Of a DNA stretch of 64,000 bases, positions 1 to 9,146 are shown piece after piece. Numbering within the stretch: the first letter of the stretch is position 1; the number at the start of each line of letters is the position of its first letter. Both the position numbers and the translations under genes were made by a program. The notes below the pieces were generated by a model. It ran no database searches and was not told the origin of the DNA. It saw only the letters and a program-made list of their open reading frames with translations. This stretch comes from Prochlorococcus sp. AG-402-N23 (GTDB lineage: Bacteria > Cyanobacteriota > Cyanobacteriia > PCC-6307 > Cyanobiaceae): contig QCIX01000001.1 of assembly GCA_003216355.1 (NCBI GenBank), positions 62,001 to 126,000 of the forward strand. Direction: 5' to 3'.

Positions 1-155
1 TTTTTAAAATTTACAATTTCTATCTAATCCATTGCTATCACTATTTTATTTGATAAATTTAATTGATAAAATTTTTTACAGTAATTCAGCAATCTTTATA
101 AATTCTTGAGAGAATCAAATAATAAAAATTAATTTTAATTTAATAGTTCATAAAT

Positions 156-938
156 ATGAAAATTTCAATCCTTCTAATTGAAGACGACCGTGATATGCGT
201 GATTTGGTTGCTAGGCATTTAGAACATTCAGGTTTCGATGTCCAAAAAGCTGAAGATGGAATTAAAGGACAAGCATTAGCTCTTCAATACTCACCAGATT
301 TAATACTTTTGGATTTAATGTTACCAAGTGTTGATGGTTTAACTTTATGCCAGCGACTAAGGAGAGATGAAAGAACATCAAATATACCAATTTTGATGAT
401 AACTGCGTTAGGCGGCCTTAAAGATAAAGTTACTGGGTTTAATTCTGGAGCAGATGATTACATTACTAAACCATTCGATTTAGAAGAATTATATGTACGC
501 ATAAAAGCTTTATTAAGAAGAACCAACAGAGCACAATTAAATTCTAGTAACCAGCAAGAAATATTAAATTATGGCCCTTTAACTCTTGTTCCTGAAAGAT
601 TTGAAGCTATATGGTTTGAATCTCCTGTTAGGTTAACGCATCTTGAATTTGAACTTCTTCATTGTCTTTTGCAGAGACATGGTCAAACCGTATCGCCAGC
701 ATTAATTCTTAAAGAAGTATGGGGATATGAACCTGATGATGATATTGAGACAATAAGAGTTCATATTAGACACTTACGCACTAAACTTGAACCCGATCCA
801 CGCAAACCTATGTATATAAAAACTGTATATGGTGCAGGATATTGTCTTGAGTTACCTATTGGTTCTCAAGTGGAAACTGCTAGGAAAGAGTTCATTCAAG
901 CAAGAAATCCTGACTTGATAAATTCAGCAGTAGATTAA
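156..938 (+). CDS. rpaA: OmpR-type response regulator RpaA
   Basis: Two-component response regulator with an N-terminal receiver domain (about residues 4-120; acidic pocket D10/D11, phospho-acceptor D53 in LLDLMLP, conserved Lys in ITKPFD) and a C-terminal winged-helix DNA-binding domain (about 138-235, ending in the YGAGYCLE wing). This arrangement and the sequence fit cyanobacterial RpaA, known as the main output regulator of the KaiC/SasA clock and linked to phycobilisome-photosystem coupling; the identity is from recalled family resemblance. The ATG is the first in frame after an AT-rich 155-base leader. Its stop lies only two bases from the convergent holB stop. No partner kinase is adjacent; SasA would be elsewhere. 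Confidence 0.88.
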   Translation: MKISILLIEDDRDMRDLVARHLEHSGFDVQKAEDGIKGQALALQYSPDLILLDLMLPSVDGLTLCQRLRRDERTSNIPILMITALGGLKDKVTGFNSGADDYITKPFDLEELYVRIKALLRRTNRAQLNSSNQQEILNYGPLTLVPERFEAIWFESPVRLTHLEFELLHCLLQRHGQTVSPALILKEVWGYEPDDDIETIRVHIRHLRTKLEPDPRKPMYIKTVYGAGYCLELPIGSQVETARKEFIQARNPDLINSAVD

Positions 939-940
939 TC

Positions 941-1903
941 TCATATATCTTCCATTGAAATTTTTAAAAAAGCTATTTCCCATGCCAACCTTGGTTGAAT
1001 GTTTTTTCTTAAGAGGTATTTTAAATTTTCAAGTTTTTTAACTAAACCGATATTTTTTGTTTTTCCCCACCAAATTGTTTGAATTATATTTACTAAACAA
1101 ATCTGTTCAATAATTTCTAATTTTTCTGATATTGATTTAGATATTTCTAATATTTCCAGACTATTTTTAATTGGAGAATGCAATTTACTTATAATTTCAT
1201 CTGAAAAATTATTCCAAATTTCAATATTTTTGAATAATTGATTTGGAGATCCATTTGCAGAGTTTATTAAATCTTCAAATTTTAATTGTTTATTTATCTT
1301 TAATTTAGAAGTATCTAAATATTCTTTTAAAATTGACTTTATTTGTTTACTAGAAAAAGATCTAAATCTGACGATTTGACATCTTGAGATGATCGTATCT
1401 AAGAGAAGGTTTAATTTAGATGTTAGTAAAATAAAAATGCCGTTACTAGGTTCTTCTAAGGTTTTTAAAAGGCAATTTGAGGCTGCTTCGTTTAAGAGGT
1501 GTGCATCAATAATCAAAACAATTTTTTTCCCCGAGTTTATTGATTTTTGACTAAGAAAAGTTTTGATATTACGTATTTGAGCAATTTTAATAATCTCAGA
1601 TCCACTTTTTATTGTTTTTTCAAGATCGAAACTTCCTGAACTTTTTGTTGTCAAAAGAGAATCAGGTTCGATAATTAACAAATCAGGATGGTTATTGTTT
1701 GTAATTCTCTCTTCAACTTTCTCGCTTGGTGAAGACTGTTTGAAAATCTCTTTTATAAATTGAAGAGCAGTTTGCTTTTTGTCTAATCCTTCAGCACCAT
1801 AAAATATATAACCATTAGCCAATGATTTGTTTTTAATTATGTTCTTAAGAAAGATATTGACTTCTTCATTCAAGAAAAAATTATTTTTTTTAACCGCAAT
1901 CAT
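941..1903 (-). CDS. holB: DNA polymerase III delta-prime subunit (clamp loader)
   Basis: AAA+ clamp-loader subunit of the replication machinery. The clamp-loader signature SRC (173-175) in [10 protein letters not shown] and LLKTLEEP (145-152) are clear. The P-loop position (36-45, [10 protein letters not shown]) has lost the GKT/S core, as expected for the non-hydrolysing delta-prime role. The cysteine cluster that usually forms a zinc module between the P-loop and the DEAH-like region is not present; residues 58-72 are charged and contain no Cys. At 320 residues it is of usual length. Its ATG overlaps the tmk stop by four bases, and with tmk and the copper ATPase forms a tight leftward operon. 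Confidence 0.85.
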   Translation of the reverse strand: MIAVKKNNFFLNEEVNIFLKNIIKNKSLANGYIFYGAEGLDKKQTALQFIKEIFKQSSPSEKVEERITNNNHPDLLIIEPDSLLTTKSSGSFDLEKTIKSGSEIIKIAQIRNIKTFLSQKSINSGKKIVLIIDAHLLNEAASNCLLKTLEEPSNGIFILLTSKLNLLLDTIISRCQIVRFRSFSSKQIKSILKEYLDTSKLKINKQLKFEDLINSANGSPNQLFKNIEIWNNFSDEIISKLHSPIKNSLEILEISKSISEKLEIIEQICLVNIIQTIWWGKTKNIGLVKKLENLKYLLRKNIQPRLAWEIAFLKISMEDI

Positions 1904-2538
1904 TTTTTATTAGAAAAATTTTTTAGCAAAGTCTCTTTAATTTGATTAGAAATAGTTTCAATATTTTGTGAAGCAGATATTACTTTCCAGTTTTTTTGTT
2001 TGGCAATTAGTTTGAAGCCTTCATTTACTTTTTCTAAAAATCTAATACCTTCTGATTCTATTCTGTCTGGAATTTCATTTTTTCTTCGGAATATGCTTTC
2101 TTCTGGAGAAATTTCTAAGAAGAAAGTGAGATCTGGAGATGCTCCTTGACAAACAATTGATTCAATATTTTTAATTATTTCTAAATTTATATTTCTTCCA
2201 TAACCTTGATAAGCCAGTGTGGAATCGGAAAATCTATCACTTATTACCCAATCATTGTTATTTAAAGCAGGTGAAATAATTTTGGAGACGTGTTCAGCTC
2301 TGTCCGCTGAATAAAGCAATAATTCTGCAAGAGATGAAGGCTTGTTATTTTCATTATTATCAAGAATCAGTCCTCTAAGTTTTTTTCCTAAAAGACTGCC
2401 TCCAGGCTCTCTAGTTGTTATTAATTTGGACCCTTTCTTTATTAGACCACTATTAGGAAGCCATTTAGATAGTTCATCTATTTGAGTAGTTTTACCACAT
2501 CCATCAATACCCTCGATAACGATAAATTTTCCTTTCAT
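1900..2538 (-). CDS. tmk: thymidylate kinase
   Basis: Phosphorylates dTMP to dTDP for DNA synthesis. Walker [10 protein letters not shown] (10-18), the TREPGG substrate motif (42-47) and the [13 protein letters not shown] segment are all diagnostic, and 212 residues is the normal size. It starts directly after the stop of the copper ATPase (no gap) and overlaps holB by four bases, so the three genes are probably translated from one message. Pairing of tmk with holB is common in bacteria; the upstream copper ATPase is not functionally linked in any obvious way. Confidence 0.95.
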   Translation of the reverse strand: MKGKFIVIEGIDGCGKTTQIDELSKWLPNSGLIKKGSKLITTREPGGSLLGKKLRGLILDNNENNKPSSLAELLLYSADRAEHVSKIISPALNNNDWVISDRFSDSTLAYQGYGRNINLEIIKNIESIVCQGASPDLTFFLEISPEESIFRRKNEIPDRIESEGIRFLEKVNEGFKLIAKQKNWKVISASQNIETISNQIKETLLKNFSNKK

Positions 2539-4833
2539 TTAATCCAAAGATAAAGCATTAATTACAACTGTAATAGAGCTAATAGCCATGAATAATGCTG
2601 CTATTGAGGGGGTAAGAAGAATACCGTATTTAGGAAATAAAATGCCGGCGGCTAAAGGTATAGCTAGTAAGTTGTAACCAAAAGCCCATGTTAGATTTTG
2701 CTTTATTTTTCTTATAGTTTTTTTTGCAAGATTTAAGGCGTAGGGTAATCCATTAAGTTGATCTCCCATTAATACTACATCTGCATTTGCCTTGGCTATT
2801 TGAGTCCCTGATCCTACCGCAATTCCTAAGTCTGAGGATGCTAAGGCTGGGACATCATTAATACCATCACCAATCATTGCCACTTTTCTATTAATTTTTA
2901 AATTTTCTATAGTCTTTAGCTTCATTTCAGGAAGAAGATCCCATTTTACTTCTGTTTCTTTACAACCAATTTTTTTTGCTAAAGCTAAAACTGTTTGTTT
3001 CCTATCGCCACTTAAAATGTTAATTTTAAATTTGTTTTCTCTCAAATTTTGAACTGTTTTAATTGAATCATCTCTGAGTAAATCTCCAAGCAAAATAAAT
3101 CCTAATAACTTATCTTTCATACTTACTCCAATGATAGTGTTCGTTTTTGTTTCTTCATTTTCAATGACTTTTTTTGCATCACTATCGATAATTATTCCTT
3201 TGCTTACTAGCCATTCAATATTTCCAATATTAATAAGTCCATCAATTGATTCAAGTTCTCCAGAAATACCTCGCCCTGAATGAGTAAAAATCTTTTTTAT
3301 TGGAAATAAACTTAAATTTTGATTTTTTGCCTCTTGAATTAAGGCATCTGCGATTGGATGTCTGCTTTCCTTTTCTAAACTGGCAGCTATTTTTAATAAA
3401 AATGAATGATCATTATTATTTTTATAATCAACAATGAAAGGCTTACCTTTTGTTAAAGTACCTGTCTTGTCAAAAATAATGTGATTAATTTTTGAAGCCA
3501 TCTCTATTTTATCCCCGCCTTTAAATAAAACCCCTTTTTTTGCTGCTTTACCTGATGCGACAGTGATTACAGTTGGGGTGGCTAAACCTAATGCACAAGG
3601 GCAAGCTATCACTAAAACGGCAATTGATAATTGAATTGCTAAACTCAGGAAATTCTCAGCATTACTACCAAGCGAACTATGAAGTGTATGGCTTGAGTGA
3701 GTGATTAATTCATGTTTGTGACTTAATAAATCAGGCCATATGTTTCTTGCTCCCTTCCACCAAAAGAAGAAGGTTAAAGTAGCAAAAATAAGTACAAAGT
3801 ACGTAAATTTACCTGCAATTTCATCAGCAATGCTTTGAATGCGAGGTTTTCTAGCGTTTACAGACTCAATAAGATTTACTAGTTTTGCTAGAGAAGAATC
3901 TCCTCCGACCTTTTCTACTTTAAGTCTAAGAGTTGAATTAAGATTTAAAGACCCACTTGATACATTTTCGCCTTCTTTTACTTCTATTGGTTTGGATTCG
4001 CCAGTAATATGTGAAACATCAACATATGAATTACCCCGGATAACAATGCAGTCAGCAGGTACTCTGTCTCCTGCTAAAACTTGAATCTCTTGATCAGGTC
4101 TTAAAGTGTTCACTCTTATTGACTTTATTTGATTGTCTTCTGTGTAGATATTTGCCATTTCAGGTTGAAGATCTAATAATTCTCCAATGGATGAACCAGT
4201 TTGATATCTTGCTCTTTCTTCTAAGTAACGCCCAATCAGTATGAAGCCTAACAGCATAACTGGTTCATTAAAAAAACAAGGAAAACCAGTGGCAGGAAAT
4301 ATTAAGGATAGAAGACTTGTTGTATATGCGCTAATTACTCCAAGAGCTACTAAAGAATCCATATCGGGATGGTTCTTAATAAATGATTTAAATCCATTAA
4401 TAATTATTCCTCTGCCAGGAAATAATAGAGCTAACGTTGCTAATGAAGCGTGGAAAAATATATTACCTAATATTGGAAAATTTATATATCTTCCTTCTGC
4501 CAGATGACCTAATCCTGAAAATAATAAAAGTAATAGAGCAAAAGTTAGTTTTTTCCATTGATTATTCCACTTCTTTTTTTTTTCTAATTCTGCTTTATTT
4601 ATTTTTTTTGAAAAATCATTTATGTAAATCTTTGATGGGAAACCATTCTCTTTTAGATTTTCGAGAACTGATTCTATTTCTATGTGTTTCTGGGTAATTT
4701 CAAAATAAGCACTTTCAGTAAGCAAGTTAACAGAAACATTTTCAATACCATCAGAATTATTTAATATTTTTTCAACAGTACTAACACAACCTCCGCACTT
4801 CATCCCTGTAACGCTTAATTGAATGCTCTGCAT
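2539..4833 (-). CDS. copper-translocating P1B-type ATPase
   Basis: Membrane pump for Cu(I), in cyanobacteria either CtaA-like (plasma membrane) or PacS-like (thylakoid), supplying plastocyanin and cytochrome oxidase; which of the two cannot be decided here. N-terminal heavy-metal-associated domain with CxxC (C13, C16 in MKCGGC), actuator motif TGES (277-280), transmembrane metal motif CPC (411-413), phosphorylation D455 in DKTGT, the P1B HP motif in SRHPIAD and the hinge GDGINDVPA. Eight hydrophobic segments are visible. An extra-cytoplasmic loop just before the CPC helix (371-391) carries five histidines. Lies head-to-head with ycf3 across about 119 bases. Confidence 0.92.
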   Translation of the reverse strand: MQSIQLSVTGMKCGGCVSTVEKILNNSDGIENVSVNLLTESAYFEITQKHIEIESVLENLKENGFPSKIYINDFSKKINKAELEKKKKWNNQWKKLTFALLLLLFSGLGHLAEGRYINFPILGNIFFHASLATLALLFPGRGIIINGFKSFIKNHPDMDSLVALGVISAYTTSLLSLIFPATGFPCFFNEPVMLLGFILIGRYLEERARYQTGSSIGELLDLQPEMANIYTEDNQIKSIRVNTLRPDQEIQVLAGDRVPADCIVIRGNSYVDVSHITGESKPIEVKEGENVSSGSLNLNSTLRLKVEKVGGDSSLAKLVNLIESVNARKPRIQSIADEIAGKFTYFVLIFATLTFFFWWKGARNIWPDLLSHKHELITHSSHTLHSSLGSNAENFLSLAIQLSIAVLVIACPCALGLATPTVITVASGKAAKKGVLFKGGDKIEMASKINHIIFDKTGTLTKGKPFIVDYKNNNDHSFLLKIAASLEKESRHPIADALIQEAKNQNLSLFPIKKIFTHSGRGISGELESIDGLINIGNIEWLVSKGIIIDSDAKKVIENEETKTNTIIGVSMKDKLLGFILLGDLLRDDSIKTVQNLRENKFKINILSGDRKQTVLALAKKIGCKETEVKWDLLPEMKLKTIENLKINRKVAMIGDGINDVPALASSDLGIAVGSGTQIAKANADVVLMGDQLNGLPYALNLAKKTIRKIKQNLTWAFGYNLLAIPLAAGILFPKYGILLTPSIAALFMAISSITVVINALSLD

Positions 4834-4877
4834 TTTTTTACGATAGAAGCAAATTAATGCTTGACTTTATATTTAAG

Positions 4878-4883
4878 TATAAT
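4878..4883 (+). promoter_or_regulatory. consensus -10 box, probable ycf3 promoter
   Basis: A perfect TATAAT lies about 70 bases before the ycf3 GTG in the divergent gap between the copper ATPase and ycf3. A TTGACT hexamer is nearby (4861-4866), but the spacing of 11 bases is too short for a normal -35/-10 pair, so only the -10 is proposed. In DNA this AT-rich such a hexamer can also arise by chance. Confidence 0.35.
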
Positions 4884-4952
4884 AATAAATGTAATAGACT
4901 TTTTAAATAGTTATTTTTTAAATTACTATATTAATTTTATTAGATTTTAGCA

Positions 4953-5474
4953 GTGCCTAGTAATCAAAACAGAGACAATTTTATTGATAAAGCTTTTACT
5001 GTAATTGCTGAATCTATTGTAAAAATAATGCCTATCGCTGAGAAAGAAAAAAAGGCATATATTTATTATAGAGATGGCTTAGCTGCACAAAATAATGGGG
5101 ATTATTCGGAAGCATTAGAGTATTACAAAGAGAGTTTACTGCTTGAAGAAAATAAAATTGATAGGGGTGAGACTTTAAAAAATATGGCAATTATATATAT
5201 GAGTAACGGTGAAGAGGATTTGTCTATTGAAACTTATCAAAAAGCATTAGTAGAAAATCCCAAACAGCCATCATGCTTGAAAAATATAGGTTTAATTTAT
5301 GAAAAAAGGGGAAGATATGCTGAGCAAAATGGTGATTTAGATCAGAGAGATATTTGGTTTGATAAAGCTGCTGAAGTCTGGTCTAAAGCAGTGAGACTTT
5401 ATCCAGGTGGGTATCTAGATATTGAGAATTGGTTGAAAAACTCAGGCAGAAGCTCAATTGATATGTACCTTTGA
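4953..5474 (+). CDS. ycf3: photosystem I assembly protein Ycf3 (TPR protein)
   Basis: A 173-residue tetratricopeptide-repeat protein matching cyanobacterial and chloroplast Ycf3, a peripheral thylakoid chaperone for photosystem I assembly. Three TPR units are visible, roughly 36-69 ([15 protein letters not shown]), 72-105 and 113-155. It starts at a GTG: no in-frame ATG precedes the conserved N-terminus, and the encoded [15 protein letters not shown] begins as in the family. It is transcribed away from the copper ATPase and ends five bases before the convergent radA. Confidence 0.92.
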   Translation: MPSNQNRDNFIDKAFTVIAESIVKIMPIAEKEKKAYIYYRDGLAAQNNGDYSEALEYYKESLLLEENKIDRGETLKNMAIIYMSNGEEDLSIETYQKALVENPKQPSCLKNIGLIYEKRGRYAEQNGDLDQRDIWFDKAAEVWSKAVRLYPGGYLDIENWLKNSGRSSIDMYL

Positions 5475-5479
5475 TTTTT

Positions 5480-6832
5480 TTATTTTGATAAAGAATAATC
5501 AACTGCTTCTTTAATATTTGATATCTCTTTGATATTTATTAAATTTTGAAAATTATTATTTAGTTCCTCCTCTAGTTTTGGCACTACGATATTTTTGATC
5601 CCCAGTCTTACAGCTTCTTCTATCTTTATTCTAAGGTTATTCGATTTTCTAACCTGACCGCTCAAACCCAATTCCCCAATAAATGAGCTATTTGCCAAAG
5701 GAGGAATATTTTTCAAACTTGATAAAATTGATATTGCTACACCTAAGTCAGATGATGGATCATTAATCTCAAAACCCCCACCAGTAGCTATATAACAATC
5801 AAATCCAGATAATTTTATCCCTACATGTTTTTCAATAACAGCTAGAATTTGATGCAATCTATTTATGCTTATTCCAGTTGTAGTACGTCTTGGGTTACTG
5901 TAGAAAGTTTTATTAACCAGTGCTTGTATATCAACTGCTAATGGTCGAGTGCCTTCGTTTGTAATCGTAGTAGTTACACCTGAAATATTTTCTTTGTTTG
6001 TAAAAATTGAACTTGGGTTTTTTATCTCTCGTAAACCCTCTTCAAGCATTTCAAAAATTCCAATCTCGAAGGTCGATCCAAATCGATTTTTTATACTTCT
6101 TAGTAATCTATGTGAGGAAATATTATCTCCTTCAAAGTTTATTACTGTATCAACCAAATGCTCAAGAGTTTTAGGGCCAGCTAAAGCACCATCTTTGGTT
6201 AAATGACCAATTATTAGAAGCGCAATATTATTGTCTTTGGCAAGATTTTGCAATTCAGATGAACATTCTCTAACTTGAGAAACCGATCCTGGAGAACTTT
6301 GCATTTCATGATTATGGATGGCTTGAATACTATCAATAATTGCGAAACTTGGATTTACACGTTTGATTTCTTCAATAATTAGAGATAAATTGGTCTCTGC
6401 AAAAATTTGTAAATCAATACTGTTTTGATTTAATCTTTCCCATCTAATTTTTACTTGTTCTAAAGATTCTTCTGCAGTTATATATAAAACTTTCTCATTA
6501 AGAGATATTTTACCTGCTGATTGAAGAACTATTGTGCTTTTACCTATGCCTGGTTCTCCTCCCAGTAAAACAACAGATCCAGGTACTATTCCACCTCCAA
6601 GCACTCGATCAAATTCTCTAAAACCAGTTGTAAATCTTGATATTTTTTTTGATGAAATCTCATTAAACGGTATAGATTTTTTACTATTTTTTATTTCTTG
6701 ATATTTAGATCTCTTACTTTTTTTTTCTTCAACAATGGAATTCCATGAGTTGCAATTTAGGCATCTACCAAAGTATTGAGAAGTTTCAGATCCGCAATTC
6801 TGACAAATAAAAGTAGATAATGTGCTAGACAT
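5480..6832 (-). CDS. radA: DNA repair protein RadA
   Basis: RadA helps branch migration and processing of recombination intermediates. The domains are in canonical order: N-terminal four-cysteine zinc finger (C10, C13, C24, C27), RecA-like ATPase with Walker A GGEPGIGKST (91-100), the RadA-specific KNRFG motif (248-252), and a C-terminal Lon-protease-like domain (from about 290, with ATGGGFEINDPSSDLG). Length 450 is normal. It is divergent from rpaB across 107 bases, which must hold promoters for both, and convergent with ycf3. Confidence 0.96.
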   Translation of the reverse strand: MSSTLSTFICQNCGSETSQYFGRCLNCNSWNSIVEEKKSKRSKYQEIKNSKKSIPFNEISSKKISRFTTGFREFDRVLGGGIVPGSVVLLGGEPGIGKSTIVLQSAGKISLNEKVLYITAEESLEQVKIRWERLNQNSIDLQIFAETNLSLIIEEIKRVNPSFAIIDSIQAIHNHEMQSSPGSVSQVRECSSELQNLAKDNNIALLIIGHLTKDGALAGPKTLEHLVDTVINFEGDNISSHRLLRSIKNRFGSTFEIGIFEMLEEGLREIKNPSSIFTNKENISGVTTTITNEGTRPLAVDIQALVNKTFYSNPRRTTTGISINRLHQILAVIEKHVGIKLSGFDCYIATGGGFEINDPSSDLGVAISILSSLKNIPPLANSSFIGELGLSGQVRKSNNLRIKIEEAVRLGIKNIVVPKLEEELNNNFQNLINIKEISNIKEAVDYSLSK

Positions 6833-6939
6833 TAAGTCTCTGAATGAAGTAATGGAACTATAATGTTTTGGATATTGCCCCTCTACAAGTTAGATTAGGT
6901 TAATAATAAATTCTCTTACTGATTAGCTAATAGAAACAA

Positions 6940-7686
6940 ATGGCTCTATCTAGTCAAACTAAAGAAACTATACTTGTCGCGGATGACGAGGCAAGTATTA
7001 GAAGAATTCTGGAGACACGTCTCTCCATGATTGGCTACAAAGTTGTAACTGCAAGTGATGGAAAAGAAGCACTAAAGTTATTTAAAGATTATGAACCTGA
7101 TTTAGTTGTGCTTGACGTCATGATGCCAAAGCTAGATGGTTATGGAGTTTGTCAAGAGTTAAGGAAAGATTCTGATGTTCCAATTGTTATGTTAACTGCA
7201 TTAGGAGATGTTGCTGATAGGATAACAGGTTTAGAATTAGGAGCTGATGATTATGTAGTAAAACCATTTAGCCCAAAAGAGTTAGAAGCTAGAATAAGGT
7301 GCGTTCTTAGAAGAATTGACAAAGAACAAATTTCTGGAATGCCTAATTCAGGATTAATTTTGGTTACAGATATAAAAATTGATACAAATCGAAGACAAGT
7401 TTTTAAAAGTGATGAGAGAATTAGATTAACTGGTATGGAATTTAGTCTCCTAGAGCTTTTGGTAAGTAGGTCAGGGGAGCCATTTAGTAGAGGGGAGATT
7501 TTGAAAGAAGTTTGGGGATATACCCCCGAGAGACATGTAGATACAAGAGTTGTCGATGTTCATATATCAAGATTAAGATCCAAACTAGAGGCTGATCCAG
7601 CAAATCCAGAATTGATATTGACAGCAAGGGGTACAGGATATCTTTTTCAACGAATTGTCGATATTGCTCCCTTTGATAGTAAATAA
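6940..7686 (+). CDS. rpaB: OmpR-type response regulator RpaB (Ycf27)
   Basis: Receiver domain (about 9-125; D15/D16, phospho-acceptor D59 in VLDVMMPKLDG, KPF at the conserved lysine) and winged-helix domain (about 140-240). The sequence is typical of RpaB/Ycf27, an essential cyanobacterial regulator that binds HLR1 sites in promoters of high-light and photosystem genes; its kinase NblS is not in the window. The ATG at the start of MALSSQTKET is clear. Its stop codon TAA is followed immediately by the plsX ATG, so regulator and lipid-synthesis genes may share a transcript. Confidence 0.93.
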   Translation: MALSSQTKETILVADDEASIRRILETRLSMIGYKVVTASDGKEALKLFKDYEPDLVVLDVMMPKLDGYGVCQELRKDSDVPIVMLTALGDVADRITGLELGADDYVVKPFSPKELEARIRCVLRRIDKEQISGMPNSGLILVTDIKIDTNRRQVFKSDERIRLTGMEFSLLELLVSRSGEPFSRGEILKEVWGYTPERHVDTRVVDVHISRLRSKLEADPANPELILTARGTGYLFQRIVDIAPFDSK

Positions 7687-9093
7687 ATGGGGAAAGAAAC
7701 AGCGCAAAAAATTAACAAACCCAGAGCTATTAGAAGATTAGTTATTTGGTACAAAAGAAATTCTGCTGTGACTTCTATAGTTGATACTGCTGCTAGCTCT
7801 GCAGCAACAGCTAGTAATGTTGCGGGTAATATGGTTTCTGGTGCTGGATCAGTAGTAACAACAGCTAGTAATGTTGCAGGTAATGTTGCAGGTAATGTAG
7901 TTTCAAGTGCTGAATCTGTTGTTAATACTGCTAGTAGTGTAGTTTCAAATGCCAGTTCAATAGCTAAAAATACATTACAGCCATTAGTTTTTGACCCTTT
8001 AAAAAGATTACAAAATAACGATAATATTTTAGATAGGGTAGAGGAATCTCAATCTAAAAGAATTTGGATCGCAGTTGATGGGATGGGTGGTGATTATGCT
8101 CCTGGTCCAATTCTTGAGGGTTGCCTAGAAGCAATAAGTAGATTCCCAATAAATATAAAGTTTGTCGGTAAAATTGAAAAAGTTAAAGATGCAGCAGAAA
8201 AAACTGGTTTAGCAGAATTATTAGAAAATGAAATAAATAATAATCGACTTGAATTAATTGATAGTGGAGAGCCTATTGGGATGAATGAAGAAGCTACCGC
8301 AGTTAGAAAAAGGAAAAATGCAAGCATAAACGTTGCAATGGACTTAGTGAGAAATAATAAAGCTGAAGCTGTCTACTCAGCCGGTAATTCAGGCGCCATG
8401 ATGGCTTCTGCCATATTTAGAATTGGGAGATTGAAAGGGATTGAGAGACCAGCTATAGGAGCATTGTTTCCAACAAGGGATCAAACTCGCCCGGTATTAG
8501 TTTTAGATGTCGGAGCAAATACTGATTGTAAGCCATCTTATCTGCATCAATTTGCTCTTCTAGGTAATATTTATGCAAAAGATGTCCTACAAGTACAAAA
8601 ACCAAGAATTGGCCTTTTAAATATTGGAGAAGAAGAATGTAAAGGTAATGATTTATCCTTAAAAACATTTGAATTATTATCTTCTGAAAAAAGTTTTGAT
8701 TTTGGAGGTAATTGTGAAGGGCGAGATGTATTATCAGGTAGTTTCGACGTAGTAGTCTGTGATGGATTTACTGGAAATATATTATTGAAATTTCTTGAAT
8801 CTGTGGGAGGAGTTTTATTAGATATTTTGAGATCTGAGCTGCCACGTGGAAGGCGGGGGAAAGTTGGTTCAGCTTTTTTAAAAAGTAATCTACTCAGAAT
8901 TAAGAAAAGGTTAGATCATGCTGAACATGGAGGTGCTTTATTACTTGGGGTGAATGGTATTTGCGTTATTGGTCATGGAAGTAGCAAATCTTTATCAGTA
9001 GTTAGTGCTCTTCGCTTGGCTCACTCTGCAGTGAATCATGGTGTTATGGAAAATTTAAATCAACTGCAAAAGCTTCAAGTTTTAAATTCATAA
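7687..9093 (+). CDS. plsX: phosphate acyltransferase PlsX with long repeat-bearing N-terminus
   Basis: Converts acyl-ACP to acyl-phosphate, the first committed step to phosphatidic acid. The catalytic core starts near residue 124 (KRIWIAVDGMGGDYAPG) and runs to the end with EGRDVLSG and VVCDGFTGN; about 345 residues matches the usual size. The first 123 residues are extra: a basic start (AIRRLVIWYKR), then an Ala/Ser/Val/Asn-rich stretch (about 33-97) built from imperfect repeats such as TASNVAGN, then LQPLVFDPLKRLQ. The start abuts the rpaB stop with no gap. The extension recalls other picocyanobacterial PlsX proteins; its role is unknown. Confidence 0.92.
   Translation: MGKETAQKINKPRAIRRLVIWYKRNSAVTSIVDTAASSAATASNVAGNMVSGAGSVVTTASNVAGNVAGNVVSSAESVVNTASSVVSNASSIAKNTLQPLVFDPLKRLQNNDNILDRVEESQSKRIWIAVDGMGGDYAPGPILEGCLEAISRFPINIKFVGKIEKVKDAAEKTGLAELLENEINNNRLELIDSGEPIGMNEEATAVRKRKNASINVAMDLVRNNKAEAVYSAGNSGAMMASAIFRIGRLKGIERPAIGALFPTRDQTRPVLVLDVGANTDCKPSYLHQFALLGNIYAKDVLQVQKPRIGLLNIGEEECKGNDLSLKTFELLSSEKSFDFGGNCEGRDVLSGSFDVVVCDGFTGNILLKFLESVGGVLLDILRSELPRGRRGKVGSAFLKSNLLRIKKRLDHAEHGGALLLGVNGICVIGHGSSKSLSVVSALRLAHSAVNHGVMENLNQLQKLQVLNS
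7807..7896 (+). repeat. in-frame DNA repeats inside the plsX extension
   Basis: The 24-base unit acagctagtaatgttgcrgg plus taat occurs at 7807-7830 and again at 7861-7884 with one mismatch, a 54-base (18-codon) period. The second copy is followed by an exact 12-base duplication, gttgcaggtaat at 7873-7884 and 7885-7896. A more diverged copy begins near 7926. All keep the reading frame and encode TASNVAGN-like units, so length changes here would change the protein without breaking it. Confidence 0.85.
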
Positions 9094-9146
9094 AACATAT
9101 TGAGTCAAATTTATGTTTGACTAATATAAGTAACTAAAAAACTCTT

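Noticed and set aside
8453..8668. Antisense open frame within plsX
   Set aside because: Entirely inside the conserved PlsX core on the opposite strand; composition follows the real gene.
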